NCBI GenBank assembly: GCA_038523965.1
Contig: JBCBIX010000003.1
Coordinates: forward strand, 6,127 to 70,126
Reading direction: 5' to 3'
Length of the DNA stretch: 64,000 nt
From: JAJRXG01 sp038523965
GTDB taxonomy: Bacteria; Bacteroidota; Bacteroidia; Chitinophagales; Saprospiraceae
Each line of letters begins with the position of its first letter. Position 1 is the first letter of the stretch. Made by a program: the position numbers and the translations under genes. The notes beneath the pieces were generated by a model. The model was given only the letters and a program-made list of their open reading frames with translations, ran no database searches and had not been told where the DNA came from. Positions 1 to 8,824 of this stretch are shown piece by piece.

Positions 1-365
1 TGACCAGAAGACATATATCGGAGAGCTTTTGGGTGTTGACAGGAACAACTAAGCACCATCAGCTTTCGCAAGACATCGGAACAGCAGTAAAAACCAATGC
101 GACACTCGTCATCCTCATGGGTATGAGAAGACTAAAGGATATCTGCGAACTACTCAAGCGTGAGGGCAAGTCTACAACTCCAGTGATGATCATCGAGAAT
201 GGCTCCCGGCCAGATGAACGAATTCATCTGGGTACAGTCGATAGTATTACAGATATCCATAACGAAGCCGGAATCTCAGGACCCGGGATCATTATCATAG
301 GAGAGGTGGTAGGGCTTCATCCTGAATATGCTCGTCAACGCGCGCTTCAAAACATCGCGATATGA
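1..365 (+). CDS. cobA: Uroporphyrinogen-III C-methyltransferase (SUMT), C-terminal part
   Basis: This is the end of a gene that enters from the left edge; the open frame runs from base 3 without a start codon, so the GTG at 33 is not the real start. The motif SFWVLTGTTKHH, then VILMGMRRL, PVMIIENGSRPDE and the end GPGIIIIGEVVGLH are those of the SUMT tetrapyrrole methylase fold. The family methylates uroporphyrinogen III twice with SAM to make precorrin-2 for siroheme, the cofactor of sulfite reductase. The stop overlaps the next start (ATGA at 362-365), and the downstream gene does the next step of the pathway. It is a stand-alone SUMT, not a CysG fusion. Confidence 0.9.
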   Translation, partial: TRRHISESFWVLTGTTKHHQLSQDIGTAVKTNATLVILMGMRRLKDICELLKREGKSTTPVMIIENGSRPDERIHLGTVDSITDIHNEAGISGPGIIIIGEVVGLHPEYARQRALQNIAI

Positions 366-946
366 CCAACAACACACTATATCCAGTATTCTTTAGGCTG
401 GATCGGCTCAAGATGCTGATCGTAGGTGCAGGTGAGGTGGGAGAAGAGAAACTCTCATTCATCCTCAAGAGTAGTCCAAACGCAAACATTACCGTTGTGG
501 CAACATGGGCAGGAGAAGGAGTTCAGTCTTTACTGCAGCATCACTCCAGTCAAGTTCGATTCATCCAGCGCGAATTCGATCCAGCAGATGTAGATCAAGC
601 TGATATCGTGATCGCAGCCACCAACTTTGCCGATATCAATCGGCAGGTATACGATGCAGCTAAAGCTAAGAACAAAATAGTCAACATCGCAGATACGCCT
701 GCACTCTGCGACTTTTACATGGGTTCTATTGTCACTCGCGGCGATCTGAAGGTGGCTATCTCTACCAATGGTAAGTCGCCAACTTTTGCCAAGAGATTCA
801 GACAGGCCTTTGAACAAATCCTCCCTGTCGAAACAGCCGAGCTGATGGACCACCTGAAGATCGTTCGGGACCAGCTGCAAGGAGACTTCGAGTATAAGGT
901 CAAAGAACTCAATCGTATCACCTCTTCACTAATCAAGTCATCATGA
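362..946 (+). CDS. Precorrin-2 dehydrogenase / sirohydrochlorin ferrochelatase (Met8/CysG N-terminal type)
   Basis: A 194-residue protein starting with YPVFFRLDRLKMLIVGAGEVG, the Rossmann NAD-binding start typical of the CysG N-terminal and Met8 family. Further family signs are VIAATNFADINRQVYDAAK and the segment VNIADTPALCDFYMGSIVTRG, where the Asp near residue 105 corresponds to the general catalytic Asp of Met8p. It should oxidise precorrin-2 to sirohydrochlorin with NAD and perhaps insert iron. It overlaps both neighbours by ATGA junctions (362 and 943), so SUMT, this gene and the APS reductase are translationally coupled. That ties siroheme supply to sulfur assimilation. Confidence 0.88.
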   Translation: MTNNTLYPVFFRLDRLKMLIVGAGEVGEEKLSFILKSSPNANITVVATWAGEGVQSLLQHHSSQVRFIQREFDPADVDQADIVIAATNFADINRQVYDAAKAKNKIVNIADTPALCDFYMGSIVTRGDLKVAISTNGKSPTFAKRFRQAFEQILPVETAELMDHLKIVRDQLQGDFEYKVKELNRITSSLIKSS

Positions 947-1617
947 CAAGCTCAGACATCAACATTATAGAGCTGAATGAAACGTATGGCTCATTATCTC
1001 CTCTTCAGCGATTGGAGCAGGTTTTTTCTGATTTTGACCATAACGAGATTTTAGTCACCTCGTCTTTCGGGACAACATCTGGGATTCTGATGGGCATGGT
1101 TAGCGAAGTTGCTCCGGGACATCCTATTCACTTCATCGACACAACGTTTTGCTTTAAGCAGACCCTTACTTATAAAAGGACGCTCACCAATCTACTGGGG
1201 TTGAATATTATCAATGTACTGCCATCCATCGACGACAACATGAAGTCGCGAGAAACACATCTGTGGGAGACAGATCCTGATCAATGCTGTCACATTAACA
1301 AGGTCAAGCCCTTTGAACCATACAAATCAGGGAAACAAATTTGGGTATCTGGACTACTAATGAACTCCAATCCCTTTAGAGAAAATCTTGAAATCTTTGA
1401 GGCTCGGAAAGGCATTATTAAGATGCATCCGAACATTGATACCACCGCAGAGGGGTTCGAACAATTTTTGATCGATCATAACATCCCACCTCACCCGATG
1501 AAAGCAGAGGGTTACGACAGCGTCGGATGTACGCATTGCACCATAAAGGGAGAAGGTCGATCGGGACGTTGGGCCGGAAAGTCAAAGATGGAATGTGGTC
1601 TACACACCACGACTTAA
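943..1617 (+). CDS. cysH: Assimilatory adenylyl-sulfate (APS/PAPS) reductase
   Basis: A 224-residue protein of the CysH family, using reduced thioredoxin to convert activated sulfate to sulfite in the cytoplasm. The nucleotide-binding start is TSSFGTTSG near residue 40. Residues C115-C116 and C196/C199 form the CC...CxxC set that ligates a [4Fe-4S] cluster in APS-type reductases; the catalytic cysteine is C218 in the C-terminal ECGLH. The cluster cysteines are absent from the PAPS-specific E. coli enzyme, so APS is the likelier substrate, though some cluster-bearing enzymes accept both. The gene overlaps the precorrin-2 dehydrogenase (ATGA at 943) and is followed by a flavin reductase. Sulfate adenylyltransferase and sulfite reductase genes are not in the window. 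Confidence 0.92.
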   Translation: MTSSDINIIELNETYGSLSPLQRLEQVFSDFDHNEILVTSSFGTTSGILMGMVSEVAPGHPIHFIDTTFCFKQTLTYKRTLTNLLGLNIINVLPSIDDNMKSRETHLWETDPDQCCHINKVKPFEPYKSGKQIWVSGLLMNSNPFRENLEIFEARKGIIKMHPNIDTTAEGFEQFLIDHNIPPHPMKAEGYDSVGCTHCTIKGEGRSGRWAGKSKMECGLHTTT

Positions 1618-1642
1618 GAATATCACATTAGAATCAGTCATT

Positions 1643-2650
1643 ATGATCAAGACAGATATACTCATCATCGGAGCTGGTCCCTGCGGACTGTTCGCGGTAT
1701 TCGAGGCTGGACTGCTCAAACTCAAGTGTCACTTAGTAGATGCGCTTCCGGTCGCTGGGGGACAACTGGCAGAAATCTACCCAAAGAAGCCCATCTATGA
1801 CATACCGGGCTACCCAAGCGTATTGGCAGGAGAGCTCGTCGATAATCTGATGGAACAAATTGCACCGTTCAATCCAGGCTTCACTCTTGGTGAGCGTGCA
1901 GAATCCATCGAAAAGGTGGATGAAAAGATGTACCAACTCACTACTAATCGTGGGACCAAGATTCAGGCTCCTGTGATTGCAATCGCGGCAGGGTTGGGGT
2001 GTTTCGAACCTCGAAAACCACCAATCGAAGGCCTGGACCGATTCGAAGACAAGGGTGTCGACTACATGGTGAAGGATCCCGAAAAGTTCCGAGATAAGAA
2101 GCTACTCATCGCCGGAGGAGGGGATTCTGCCTTGGATTGGACGATAGAACTCGCCGACGTCGCTAAAGAAGTAACACTCATCCACAGGCGCACCAGCTTT
2201 AGAGGAGCACTCGATAGCGTGGACAAGGTCATGGCATTAGCGCAAGCAAAAAAAGTGAACCTCATCACTGAGGCCCAAGCTGTAGGAGTTAAAGGCAATG
2301 GCGTGCTCTCTGAAGTCACTATTAAGTCAAAAACTGAAGGTGAATTCACCAAAGAAGTAGATCACTTCATACCTCTATTTGGATTGTCACCTAAACTGGG
2401 ACCGATCGCTGAATGGGGGCTAAACATCGACCGAAATGCGATCGAGGTAAACACCCGGGACTACAGCACGAATGTACCCGGCATCTATGCTATCGGTGAT
2501 ATCAATACCTACGAAGGAAAGCTGAAGCTCATCCTCTGCGGTTTTCACGAAGGGACACTCATGGCACAGTCAGCCTTCAAGTACATCCATCCCGATGCGA
2601 AGCTGAGCTTCAAGTACACGACCGTTGCCGGGGTGAATGGCTTTGAGTAG
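1643..2650 (+). CDS. Ferredoxin--NADP+ reductase, thioredoxin-reductase-like (YumC/Chlorobium type)
   Basis: A 335-residue FAD/NADPH enzyme. I chose ATG 1643, just before the FAD motif TDILIIGAGPCG; an upstream in-frame GTG at 1595 would overlap cysH and add 16 residues with no family similarity. The second dinucleotide motif is AGGGDSALDW near residue 157, and the C-terminal FAD segment reads YAIGDINTYEGKLKLIL. The CxxC redox motif of true thioredoxin reductases is absent, which points to the ferredoxin-NADP reductase branch. It follows cysH by 25 bases and could provide reduced ferredoxin to a siroheme sulfite reductase; this role is inferred from position. Confidence 0.85.
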   Translation: MIKTDILIIGAGPCGLFAVFEAGLLKLKCHLVDALPVAGGQLAEIYPKKPIYDIPGYPSVLAGELVDNLMEQIAPFNPGFTLGERAESIEKVDEKMYQLTTNRGTKIQAPVIAIAAGLGCFEPRKPPIEGLDRFEDKGVDYMVKDPEKFRDKKLLIAGGGDSALDWTIELADVAKEVTLIHRRTSFRGALDSVDKVMALAQAKKVNLITEAQAVGVKGNGVLSEVTIKSKTEGEFTKEVDHFIPLFGLSPKLGPIAEWGLNIDRNAIEVNTRDYSTNVPGIYAIGDINTYEGKLKLILCGFHEGTLMAQSAFKYIHPDAKLSFKYTTVAGVNGFE

Positions 2651-2665
2651 TCATCCTAAGATGGA

Positions 2666-3154
2666 TCACCTCAGCCAGACTTCGGTCGCCCCGCCATCAT
2701 GCGCATCGTTGTAAAAGTGGATCTGTGGATACTCCTCAAGGAGTGCTCGTACCTCCGTGCGTAGCGTACCATCGCCCTTGCCATGTATGATTGTCACGAT
2801 CTTCATCCCATGAGCGATCACGTCATCGAGATAATCTTGGCACACCTGAAGCTGTCTGCGTAAGATCATCTGTGGAGGTGCGGTCTGCAGTGATGTATCA
2901 ATCATTTCAGCATGGAGATCGACAGAAGTCTTAGGGGGCAAACCCCTTGGCTTTGATGACGCATCAACGATGCTGATGCGCTTGACCGGCTCGATATCCG
3001 GTAGTACATGGAGGTTCTCAATGCTGGTAAGGATGACCTTATCCCCAACGGTGACCCGATGCCGACCATCTTCTGCTGTCCCTTTGTATATACCTTCTCG
3101 ACCAGATACCTTAAGCTGAACTCGGTCTCCGATCCAAAGATCTTCTGTTGTCAT
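2666..3154 (-). CDS. Smr-domain protein (DUF2027-like or MutS2-like C-terminal type)
   Basis: A 162-residue protein with an N-terminal beta-rich region (residues 1-50: IGDRVQLKVSGREGIYKG, similar to a small KOW/Tudor-like barrel) and a C-terminal Smr domain. The Smr signatures are DLHAE at about 79-83 and HGKGDGTLR at 124-132, ending GGATEVWLR. Smr domains bind or cut branched DNA or stalled-ribosome RNA; I cannot tell which here. The start codon shares one base with the stop of the TonB-dependent receptor (TAATG at 3152-3156), so it is probably translated by re-initiation from that gene, an odd pairing of a surface receptor with a nucleic-acid enzyme. Confidence 0.8.
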   Translation of the reverse strand: MTTEDLWIGDRVQLKVSGREGIYKGTAEDGRHRVTVGDKVILTSIENLHVLPDIEPVKRISIVDASSKPRGLPPKTSVDLHAEMIDTSLQTAPPQMILRRQLQVCQDYLDDVIAHGMKIVTIIHGKGDGTLRTEVRALLEEYPQIHFYNDAHDGGATEVWLR

Positions 3155-5637
3155 TACCCACCAACAGGTCCGCCACCACCTTGTTGTCCTTGGCCCTGGC
3201 CATCAGACTTCTGATCAGTGTTACGAATCTTACTTCGGCGCTCTTTGAAATCAACTTTACCAAACTTGTAGCGGACATTCATACCGAAGGATCTGAAAGG
3301 AATCGTGAAGGCTGATACTTGTGAGAAGTTTGCTCCCTCCAGTGCGGTGTTAAATCCTTTGTTCTCTGCAAACGGCTCAATTATCCGAATCCCAAGGCTC
3401 CATTGCTTTCCGAAGTCCTTCCGCAATCCTACACCGAAGATGCTGAAGCTTGGAGTCGAACCTTGCAACGTAGCCTGGTCTGAACGGAAGAATCCAAAGA
3501 AGTCAGCTTTCACTGTGCCACTGAAACTGTACTCTCCGTTTGTAAACAGTTGATACTGCAACGCTGAGTTTTCTCGCGGCTCACCATTCACTACGCCCTC
3601 CCCATCATAGGTGAAGATGTCTCCACCGAATCTGACTGTTAACTTGTTGATAGACTTATTGACGAACATGTTCACTCCGAAGGAATTATTAGTCCCTACG
3701 TTGTTAAAGGTGTTAACCGATATACCTTGCTCATTTACACCGAGGACTTGCTCGATGATGCCATTCGTTCGCTTGAAGTAACCTGAACCGAAGATGTTAA
3801 ACCCGGCCACTCTCGTGTTGTAACCGACCTCATACTGATGCGTGATCTCCGGATCTAAGAATGGATTTCCAACACTGACGTTCGTTCGATCGATGGAGTT
3901 GTTAAACGGATTTACAAACCGCAAGCTCGGTCGTGATATCCGCTTCGAGTAGCTCAACTTGAGATTTCGGAAGTTCTTCAGGGGACGTGAGATCGTAAAA
4001 TTCGGGATCCAGTTATCGTAATCATTCTGAAAATCAATTTCTCCCGTCTGGTTATCCCCGGTGATATCTGTACGCTCATATCTCAGACCGGCGATGGCTT
4101 GGAACTTACCGATCGGGAAGCTGAGCTGTCCGTAGCCGGCATATACGTCCTGACCATAGTTGAACAGATTAGATCTTCGGTCGTCCACGACGTAGTCCTC
4201 GGTCGTCCCAAAGGGTCTACTCGTGTACTGAAAGTCACTTACGATATCCCGGATGACACCTTTAGCACCAGTTTCAAGCTTAACCGACTTACTCAGTGGG
4301 TGTGTATAATCCACTTGGGCAGTGTACTCAAGATTATCACTGTCATTAAATTGAAACTCATCGCGGTTGAGCTCAGAGATGCTGTTTGTTTCGATGACGG
4401 AGTTATCCTGATCCTGGTCATTACGAGAGAGCTGCACGGCAAAAACCAGTTCTTGTGTCTCATTCCCTTCGAATGTTCGAGTGTAATCGGTGTTCCAGTC
4501 AAACCCTGCGACCAAGTTATCCGTCAGTTGATCTCGCGAAAACTGAAAGCCCTGACCAGCCTCAGGAGTAAGGAAACTACCATCGATGACACCATCTGTA
4601 TCAAACCCAAATCCCCGAGTCGTAAAAGAAGTATTGAAAGAATTGTAGGCATTGATATCATAGAAGGCACTGGCTGATCCATTAAATCCGAGTCGCTCCG
4701 TCTGGTTGATGCCAAACTGGGTCAACTCACGATTACCTGCCGGTGTGATGTCCGTTCGGTCAAAACTGAATGTCCCATCGAGCGGCACACTATAGAAGAC
4801 TGCACCATTTATCGTACTTCCAAATCGACCTTTGCCAGCATTGAGATTAACGAAGGCATTGTTCTGTCGATTCCCGCCTGATGCATTGATCGTTCCTGCG
4901 ATACCCTCGATGTTCGCCTTCTTCGTGACGATGTTGATGATCCCTCCGCTTCCTTCAGCTTCGTACTTCGCGCCCGGAGAGGTGATTACTTCTACTTTTT
5001 TAATCTGATCAGCTGGGAACATCTTAAGCGCATCTGCGACATTGTTAGAAAACATACCAGATGGCTTTCCATTGATAAGGATGCGTATGTTCTGTGAACC
5101 TCGGATAGACACATTTCCATCGAGATCTACAGATAAGTTCGGCACTTTTCGCAGCACATCAGTAGCATCACCTCCAGCTATTGAGGAATCATCCTCAGCA
5201 TTGAATACGATGCGGTCTACCTTATTTTCAAACAATTCACGCTTTCCTGTGATCTCTACTTCTTCCAGAAGTAAGTCTGTGGATGCCAGAAGGACAGTGC
5301 CAACATTGTTATCGGGTGACTTCTTCGTGGTTTCGACCTTGGACAGCAGTTTCGTCGCATAACCCATGAAGGAGATTTCGATATCATACTCGCCAGGGGT
5401 TACATCTGTGAACACAAACTTGCCATCATCCTCACTGAGCGCCCCATTAAGGATCTTGGTTTTGCCCGTCTTGCGGAGCGAGAGCGAAGCAAAACTGATG
5501 GGCTCATTAGTGAGACTATCGATAAGCGTTCCACTGATCTTGCCTTTGATCTTGGGACCGCCCCCAAAATTGCCAAACTGTGCATGGGCACTGCCGACGA
5601 AGAAGTATAGTATAATAAGGAGTAGCAGTTGCCTCAT
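3154..5637 (-). CDS. TonB-dependent receptor-like outer membrane beta-barrel protein with carboxypeptidase-like N-domain
   Basis: An 827-residue outer membrane protein. A signal peptide (LLLLIILYFFVGSAHAQ) is followed by a carboxypeptidase-D regulatory-like domain (about 30-125, ISGTLIDSLTNEPISFASLSL), a plug domain (about 125-245, with VDRIVFNAEDD, VSIRGSQNIRILINGKPSG and SGGIINIVTKK) and a long beta-barrel. This is the layout of the Bacteroidota 'outer membrane beta-barrel family' related to TonB receptors. Its ligand cannot be read. The C-terminus is an unusual Gly/Gln tail (GQGQGQQGGGGPVGG) after the last barrel strand, so it lacks the usual terminal aromatic residue. It heads a two-gene unit with the Smr protein. 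Confidence 0.85.
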   Translation of the reverse strand: MRQLLLLIILYFFVGSAHAQFGNFGGGPKIKGKISGTLIDSLTNEPISFASLSLRKTGKTKILNGALSEDDGKFVFTDVTPGEYDIEISFMGYATKLLSKVETTKKSPDNNVGTVLLASTDLLLEEVEITGKRELFENKVDRIVFNAEDDSSIAGGDATDVLRKVPNLSVDLDGNVSIRGSQNIRILINGKPSGMFSNNVADALKMFPADQIKKVEVITSPGAKYEAEGSGGIINIVTKKANIEGIAGTINASGGNRQNNAFVNLNAGKGRFGSTINGAVFYSVPLDGTFSFDRTDITPAGNRELTQFGINQTERLGFNGSASAFYDINAYNSFNTSFTTRGFGFDTDGVIDGSFLTPEAGQGFQFSRDQLTDNLVAGFDWNTDYTRTFEGNETQELVFAVQLSRNDQDQDNSVIETNSISELNRDEFQFNDSDNLEYTAQVDYTHPLSKSVKLETGAKGVIRDIVSDFQYTSRPFGTTEDYVVDDRRSNLFNYGQDVYAGYGQLSFPIGKFQAIAGLRYERTDITGDNQTGEIDFQNDYDNWIPNFTISRPLKNFRNLKLSYSKRISRPSLRFVNPFNNSIDRTNVSVGNPFLDPEITHQYEVGYNTRVAGFNIFGSGYFKRTNGIIEQVLGVNEQGISVNTFNNVGTNNSFGVNMFVNKSINKLTVRFGGDIFTYDGEGVVNGEPRENSALQYQLFTNGEYSFSGTVKADFFGFFRSDQATLQGSTPSFSIFGVGLRKDFGKQWSLGIRIIEPFAENKGFNTALEGANFSQVSAFTIPFRSFGMNVRYKFGKVDFKERRSKIRNTDQKSDGQGQGQQGGGGPVGG

Positions 5638-5763
5638 GTCAGATGTTTAGTTGATGATGGTGTTAGATGATTACCGAGCGAATGTCTCGTACATGCCTGG
5701 AGAGATGTGGATAAAGTCTACCAACTCGTTTGTCTTGTCTACGAAGGGTGTTATCACAGCGCA

Positions 5764-7983
5764 TCAGACATTGAGCCAATAAGTAAGTTTAGCTACGATA
5801 GATCTGTTGCGGATATTCATGACAAACCGATCACTCGGCTCAAAACTGTTTCCTGTGAAGTAGTTGTCAGTGAAGACCAAGAAGAAGTCACTTACCGGTG
5901 CAAAGCGCCACTGGAGGCGAGCGTTGATGTTCGTATTCTGCGATTGGCTGTTGTACTGTACAAATACTGTCGTAAACAGTGATCGCGAGAATGTATAGTC
6001 AATCCGTGGGCCGATTAAAACAGTTGACTTAATCTCATCCAGATGAGGCATGTCAAAAAAGTTGACCGCATAATCGAGCTGGACAGACCCTTTAGGTTTA
6101 TAGACATATGTTGTTGTTCCTCTGATCCCATATCGACTACCGTTGAAGTATTCGCCAACGAATAGACCAAATCGATGAAACAGCGGCACCTGAGAGTTGG
6201 TCCCAAAACTGGCAAATGCATTGAACCACTCGAAGTCTTGATCCGCAGCCAGTGGTTGACTATCAGTGCCAGTAGGATCAAATTCATCGAAGAGATGAAC
6301 AAATGAATGCTCCACCCCAAACTCAAAATTGGCCGTAGAATTCATCCTGAACTCTGCAAACAAGGCAACCGAGCGATCTGATAGTCCAAAGTCCGGCCGC
6401 CACAAGAATTCGTATCCCGCTCCGAGATTTATCCGATTTGCTGACCCTTGTGATGGATATAACCTCGACTCAGCGAACCCTGATGCCCTAAGGAAATTGG
6501 TTCTTCTGATAAATCCGGTCTCTGCGTTGTAATCATCTCCGACATAAGAGAAAACGAACTCACTGCCAAATGGTCTTGTGTTTCTTTCGATGCGAGTCCC
6601 ATGTGCCAAAGCCGAGGTGCCATCACTTGTGAATGATGCATGTGTAAATGTCTTACCGGTCCACGAGTTATCCGCTGATGCATAATTAAAATCCACTCCA
6701 ACCACACGATTAAACTTATTCAGACCAAGGCCTTCGACATCCTCTCCGAAGCTCTGCTTATTAACTGCGATAAGGCCGATATTCGATCGGTCCAGGACGT
6801 TGCGCTGAAGAGCAAGGACACTGTAATTCGTTGCAGGAAGTCCTTGAGCCTGGTTAGATGCGGTATGCATATTGAGAAGACCTATGCGCGTATTTTGATC
6901 CACCTTCCCGCTAAGACGCGCGCCACCGAGAATGCGATTTTGAATCGTCACATCTGTGCTGGTGTCTACGCCAACTCCAATCCGCCGTGAAAAAAAAGGA
7001 TTGATCGCTCCGAAACCAAACTGCCCAAACAGATCTGCATTCTCTAAGAAAAATTGTCGGCGCTCTGGAAAGAAGATTTCAAATCGATCCAGGTTAGTTA
7101 TCTGACGATCAACCTCTACTTGCGAGAAGTCTGGATTAACCGTTACATCGAGATTTAGTCCTGAGGTCAGTGCGATCTTGGCATCCCCACCGAAGTCAAA
7201 ATTTTGTGTTGATGGCTCACCTTCCTCAAAGTCCTTAGCGGTACCGGCGCTGACGAATGGGATGAGGCTGATATTGCTATTACTCTCTGGAGGGGCATCA
7301 TCCCAAACCATAGGACCAGTATGTGCCAGATTGAACAAGATTTGATTCTGAGGAATGGGCGGCCATGTAGATCGCTCGTTTGTCTGCGTATCAAATCTGT
7401 AGGATAGAAATCCCCATCTGTTGTTACCCGCTTTATATCTCAGCGTGCTGAACGGGATGGCCAACTCTGCTGTATATCCACCATCAAATTTGGAGGCCTC
7501 TCCCACCCACTTGTTATCCCATGATTCTGAGAAATCTTGCCGTTGGTTTCCACCACCGCTGATTAACCCTTCTCTAATTACACCCTCCGGATTAATGCCA
7601 AAGAAGATAGCGTTGGTCTGATCATCAAATGAGTCAAAGACCAGTGTGATGTTGTCATTGCCTCCTGCTCTAAAGTCTCGGCGGAGTGATGTCACAATCC
7701 AATCATTCCCAGATGAATAGCATCTGATACCGACATATAGCGTTGCATCATCAGCCATCATGTAAATCTCCGTCTTCGCCTCAGCGAGCAAGGTATCAGT
7801 GGGGAAATATTGCATGAAATCTTTTGCAGCGACTTGCTTCTGCCAATCTGCTTCATCCAACCGACCATCGATCAGCGGTGCCTTATCTACCGATCCGACT
7901 CGTAGAGAATAGTCATGATCGTGATGCTGAGCGGATAGACGGGTCACCAAACAAAAGATGGTAAGACAAAGCAAGTTTTTCAT
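5764..7983 (-). CDS. DUF5916 protein: CBM9-like domain plus outer membrane beta-barrel
   Basis: A 739-residue secreted protein. After the signal peptide (LLCLTIFCLVTRLSAQ) comes a CBM9-like domain (about 30-225: KAPLIDGRLDEADWQ, TLYVGIRCYSS, ELAIPFSTLRY), then the DUF5916 region. That region contains NPDFSQVEVD and FFPERRQFFLENADLFGQF, hallmark segments of this family, followed by repeated amphipathic strands of a barrel. The function of the family is unknown; it is common in marine Bacteroidota. The gene is monocistronic, and a TACCTTCG box lies six bases before its ATG. The 126 bases between it and the TonB-type gene show no gene. Confidence 0.82.
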   Translation of the reverse strand: MKNLLCLTIFCLVTRLSAQHHDHDYSLRVGSVDKAPLIDGRLDEADWQKQVAAKDFMQYFPTDTLLAEAKTEIYMMADDATLYVGIRCYSSGNDWIVTSLRRDFRAGGNDNITLVFDSFDDQTNAIFFGINPEGVIREGLISGGGNQRQDFSESWDNKWVGEASKFDGGYTAELAIPFSTLRYKAGNNRWGFLSYRFDTQTNERSTWPPIPQNQILFNLAHTGPMVWDDAPPESNSNISLIPFVSAGTAKDFEEGEPSTQNFDFGGDAKIALTSGLNLDVTVNPDFSQVEVDRQITNLDRFEIFFPERRQFFLENADLFGQFGFGAINPFFSRRIGVGVDTSTDVTIQNRILGGARLSGKVDQNTRIGLLNMHTASNQAQGLPATNYSVLALQRNVLDRSNIGLIAVNKQSFGEDVEGLGLNKFNRVVGVDFNYASADNSWTGKTFTHASFTSDGTSALAHGTRIERNTRPFGSEFVFSYVGDDYNAETGFIRRTNFLRASGFAESRLYPSQGSANRINLGAGYEFLWRPDFGLSDRSVALFAEFRMNSTANFEFGVEHSFVHLFDEFDPTGTDSQPLAADQDFEWFNAFASFGTNSQVPLFHRFGLFVGEYFNGSRYGIRGTTTYVYKPKGSVQLDYAVNFFDMPHLDEIKSTVLIGPRIDYTFSRSLFTTVFVQYNSQSQNTNINARLQWRFAPVSDFFLVFTDNYFTGNSFEPSDRFVMNIRNRSIVAKLTYWLNV

Positions 7984-7989
7984 AGAAAT

Positions 7990-7997
7990 CGAAGGTA
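7990..7997 (-). promoter_or_regulatory. -7 box TACCTTCG directly before the DUF5916 gene
   Basis: On the minus strand TACCTTCG matches the Bacteroidota -7 consensus TAnnTTTG with one change. Only six bases separate it from the ATG at 7983, so transcription should begin at or a few bases before the start codon. The same arrangement recurs before several genes in this window. Confidence 0.5.
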
Positions 7998-8099
7998 GTG
8001 GGTCGTTCGACGTACACCTCTAACCAGCTACTTAAGGAGTTGTTAACCCGAGTGCTTAGAACTCTGACCTGCCACGCTGTCTACGTGCATGACTGTGCC

Positions 8100-8130
8100 T
8101 TTAGATAGGAAGGTCTAAATCGTACTTTTG
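8100..8130 (+). promoter_or_regulatory. Promoter of the inositol-lipid cluster (TTTA-N19-TACTTTTG)
   Basis: A -33-like TTTA at 8100-8103 and a perfect TAnnTTTG box (TACTTTTG, 8123-8130) are separated by 19 bases, the spacing used by the Bacteroidota primary sigma factor. The first ATG of the cluster lies at 8140, leaving a leader of only about four or five bases. Confidence 0.6.
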
Positions 8131-8139
8131 CAGGCTATT

Positions 8140-8820
8140 ATGGGCTATAAGGAGATCGGCAGACAGATATTATATGGAGTATTCGATCCCGCTGTGCATG
8201 GACTTCACAGGCTCGGTGTCACACCCAATGTAATCACCATCTTGGGCCTTATCCTTAATGTCGCCGCTGCGCTGCACCTCACTAACTATCTCCATTTCGA
8301 ATCGCTCCAATATGGGGAGTGTCTGTTCGGATTTGGTATTTGGTTGGGGTTTGCAGGACTCATGGATACCATGGATGGACGATTAGCGAGGCTGTATGAT
8401 CTGAAGTCAGTGTTTGGTGCCTTTTTTGACTCAGTCGTGGATCGCTACAGCGAGTTCATTATGTTCCTCGGTATGATCCTCTACTTTTTCGCATTCGATA
8501 ACTTGATAGGGGCGGTTCTATGTTTTGTGGCTTGTATGAGTTCGATCATGGTGAGTTACACACGTTCGCGTGCGGAATCTCTTGGGGTAGACTGCAGTGT
8601 TGGTTTGATGCAAAGACCAGAGCGTATTGTTTTCATCGGAGTTTGGTCGATCATCTGGGGATTATCCTATCTGAGTCAAGGAAGTGATGTTCTACAACCT
8701 CTAATGTTTGGTATCGATGGATATGTTGGTGGGTTAGTGGTGTTCACCTGGATGACTACTGTCTCTGCTATTCGACGTCTGTTGTATACCCGGCGCACTT
8801 TGCTTAGTCGATCTCATTAG
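8140..8820 (+). CDS. CDP-alcohol phosphatidyltransferase, probable phosphatidylinositol-phosphate synthase
   Basis: A 226-residue membrane protein from ATG 8140 (a TTG at 8128 in the same frame lies inside the promoter box). It carries the full CDP-alcohol phosphotransferase motif D-x2-D-G-x2-A-R-x(n)-G-x3-D-x3-D, with D76, D79, D97 and D101, the metal-binding aspartates. Several hydrophobic helices follow. The family moves a phosphatidyl group from CDP-diacylglycerol to an alcohol. Because the cluster holds myo-inositol-1-phosphate synthase, inositol 1-phosphate is the likely acceptor, as in the inositol-lipid cluster of Bacteroides thetaiotaomicron; glycerol 3-phosphate (PgsA) is the alternative. 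The next gene starts four bases after its stop. Confidence 0.82.
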   Translation: MGYKEIGRQILYGVFDPAVHGLHRLGVTPNVITILGLILNVAAALHLTNYLHFESLQYGECLFGFGIWLGFAGLMDTMDGRLARLYDLKSVFGAFFDSVVDRYSEFIMFLGMILYFFAFDNLIGAVLCFVACMSSIMVSYTRSRAESLGVDCSVGLMQRPERIVFIGVWSIIWGLSYLSQGSDVLQPLMFGIDGYVGGLVVFTWMTTVSAIRRLLYTRRTLLSRSH

Positions 8821-8824
8821 TCTT

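Noticed and set aside
4099..4677. A 192-codon open frame on the plus strand inside the TonB-dependent receptor gene
   Set aside because: It is antisense to a clear family member, has no recognisable domain, and its composition fits a shadow of the coding strand.
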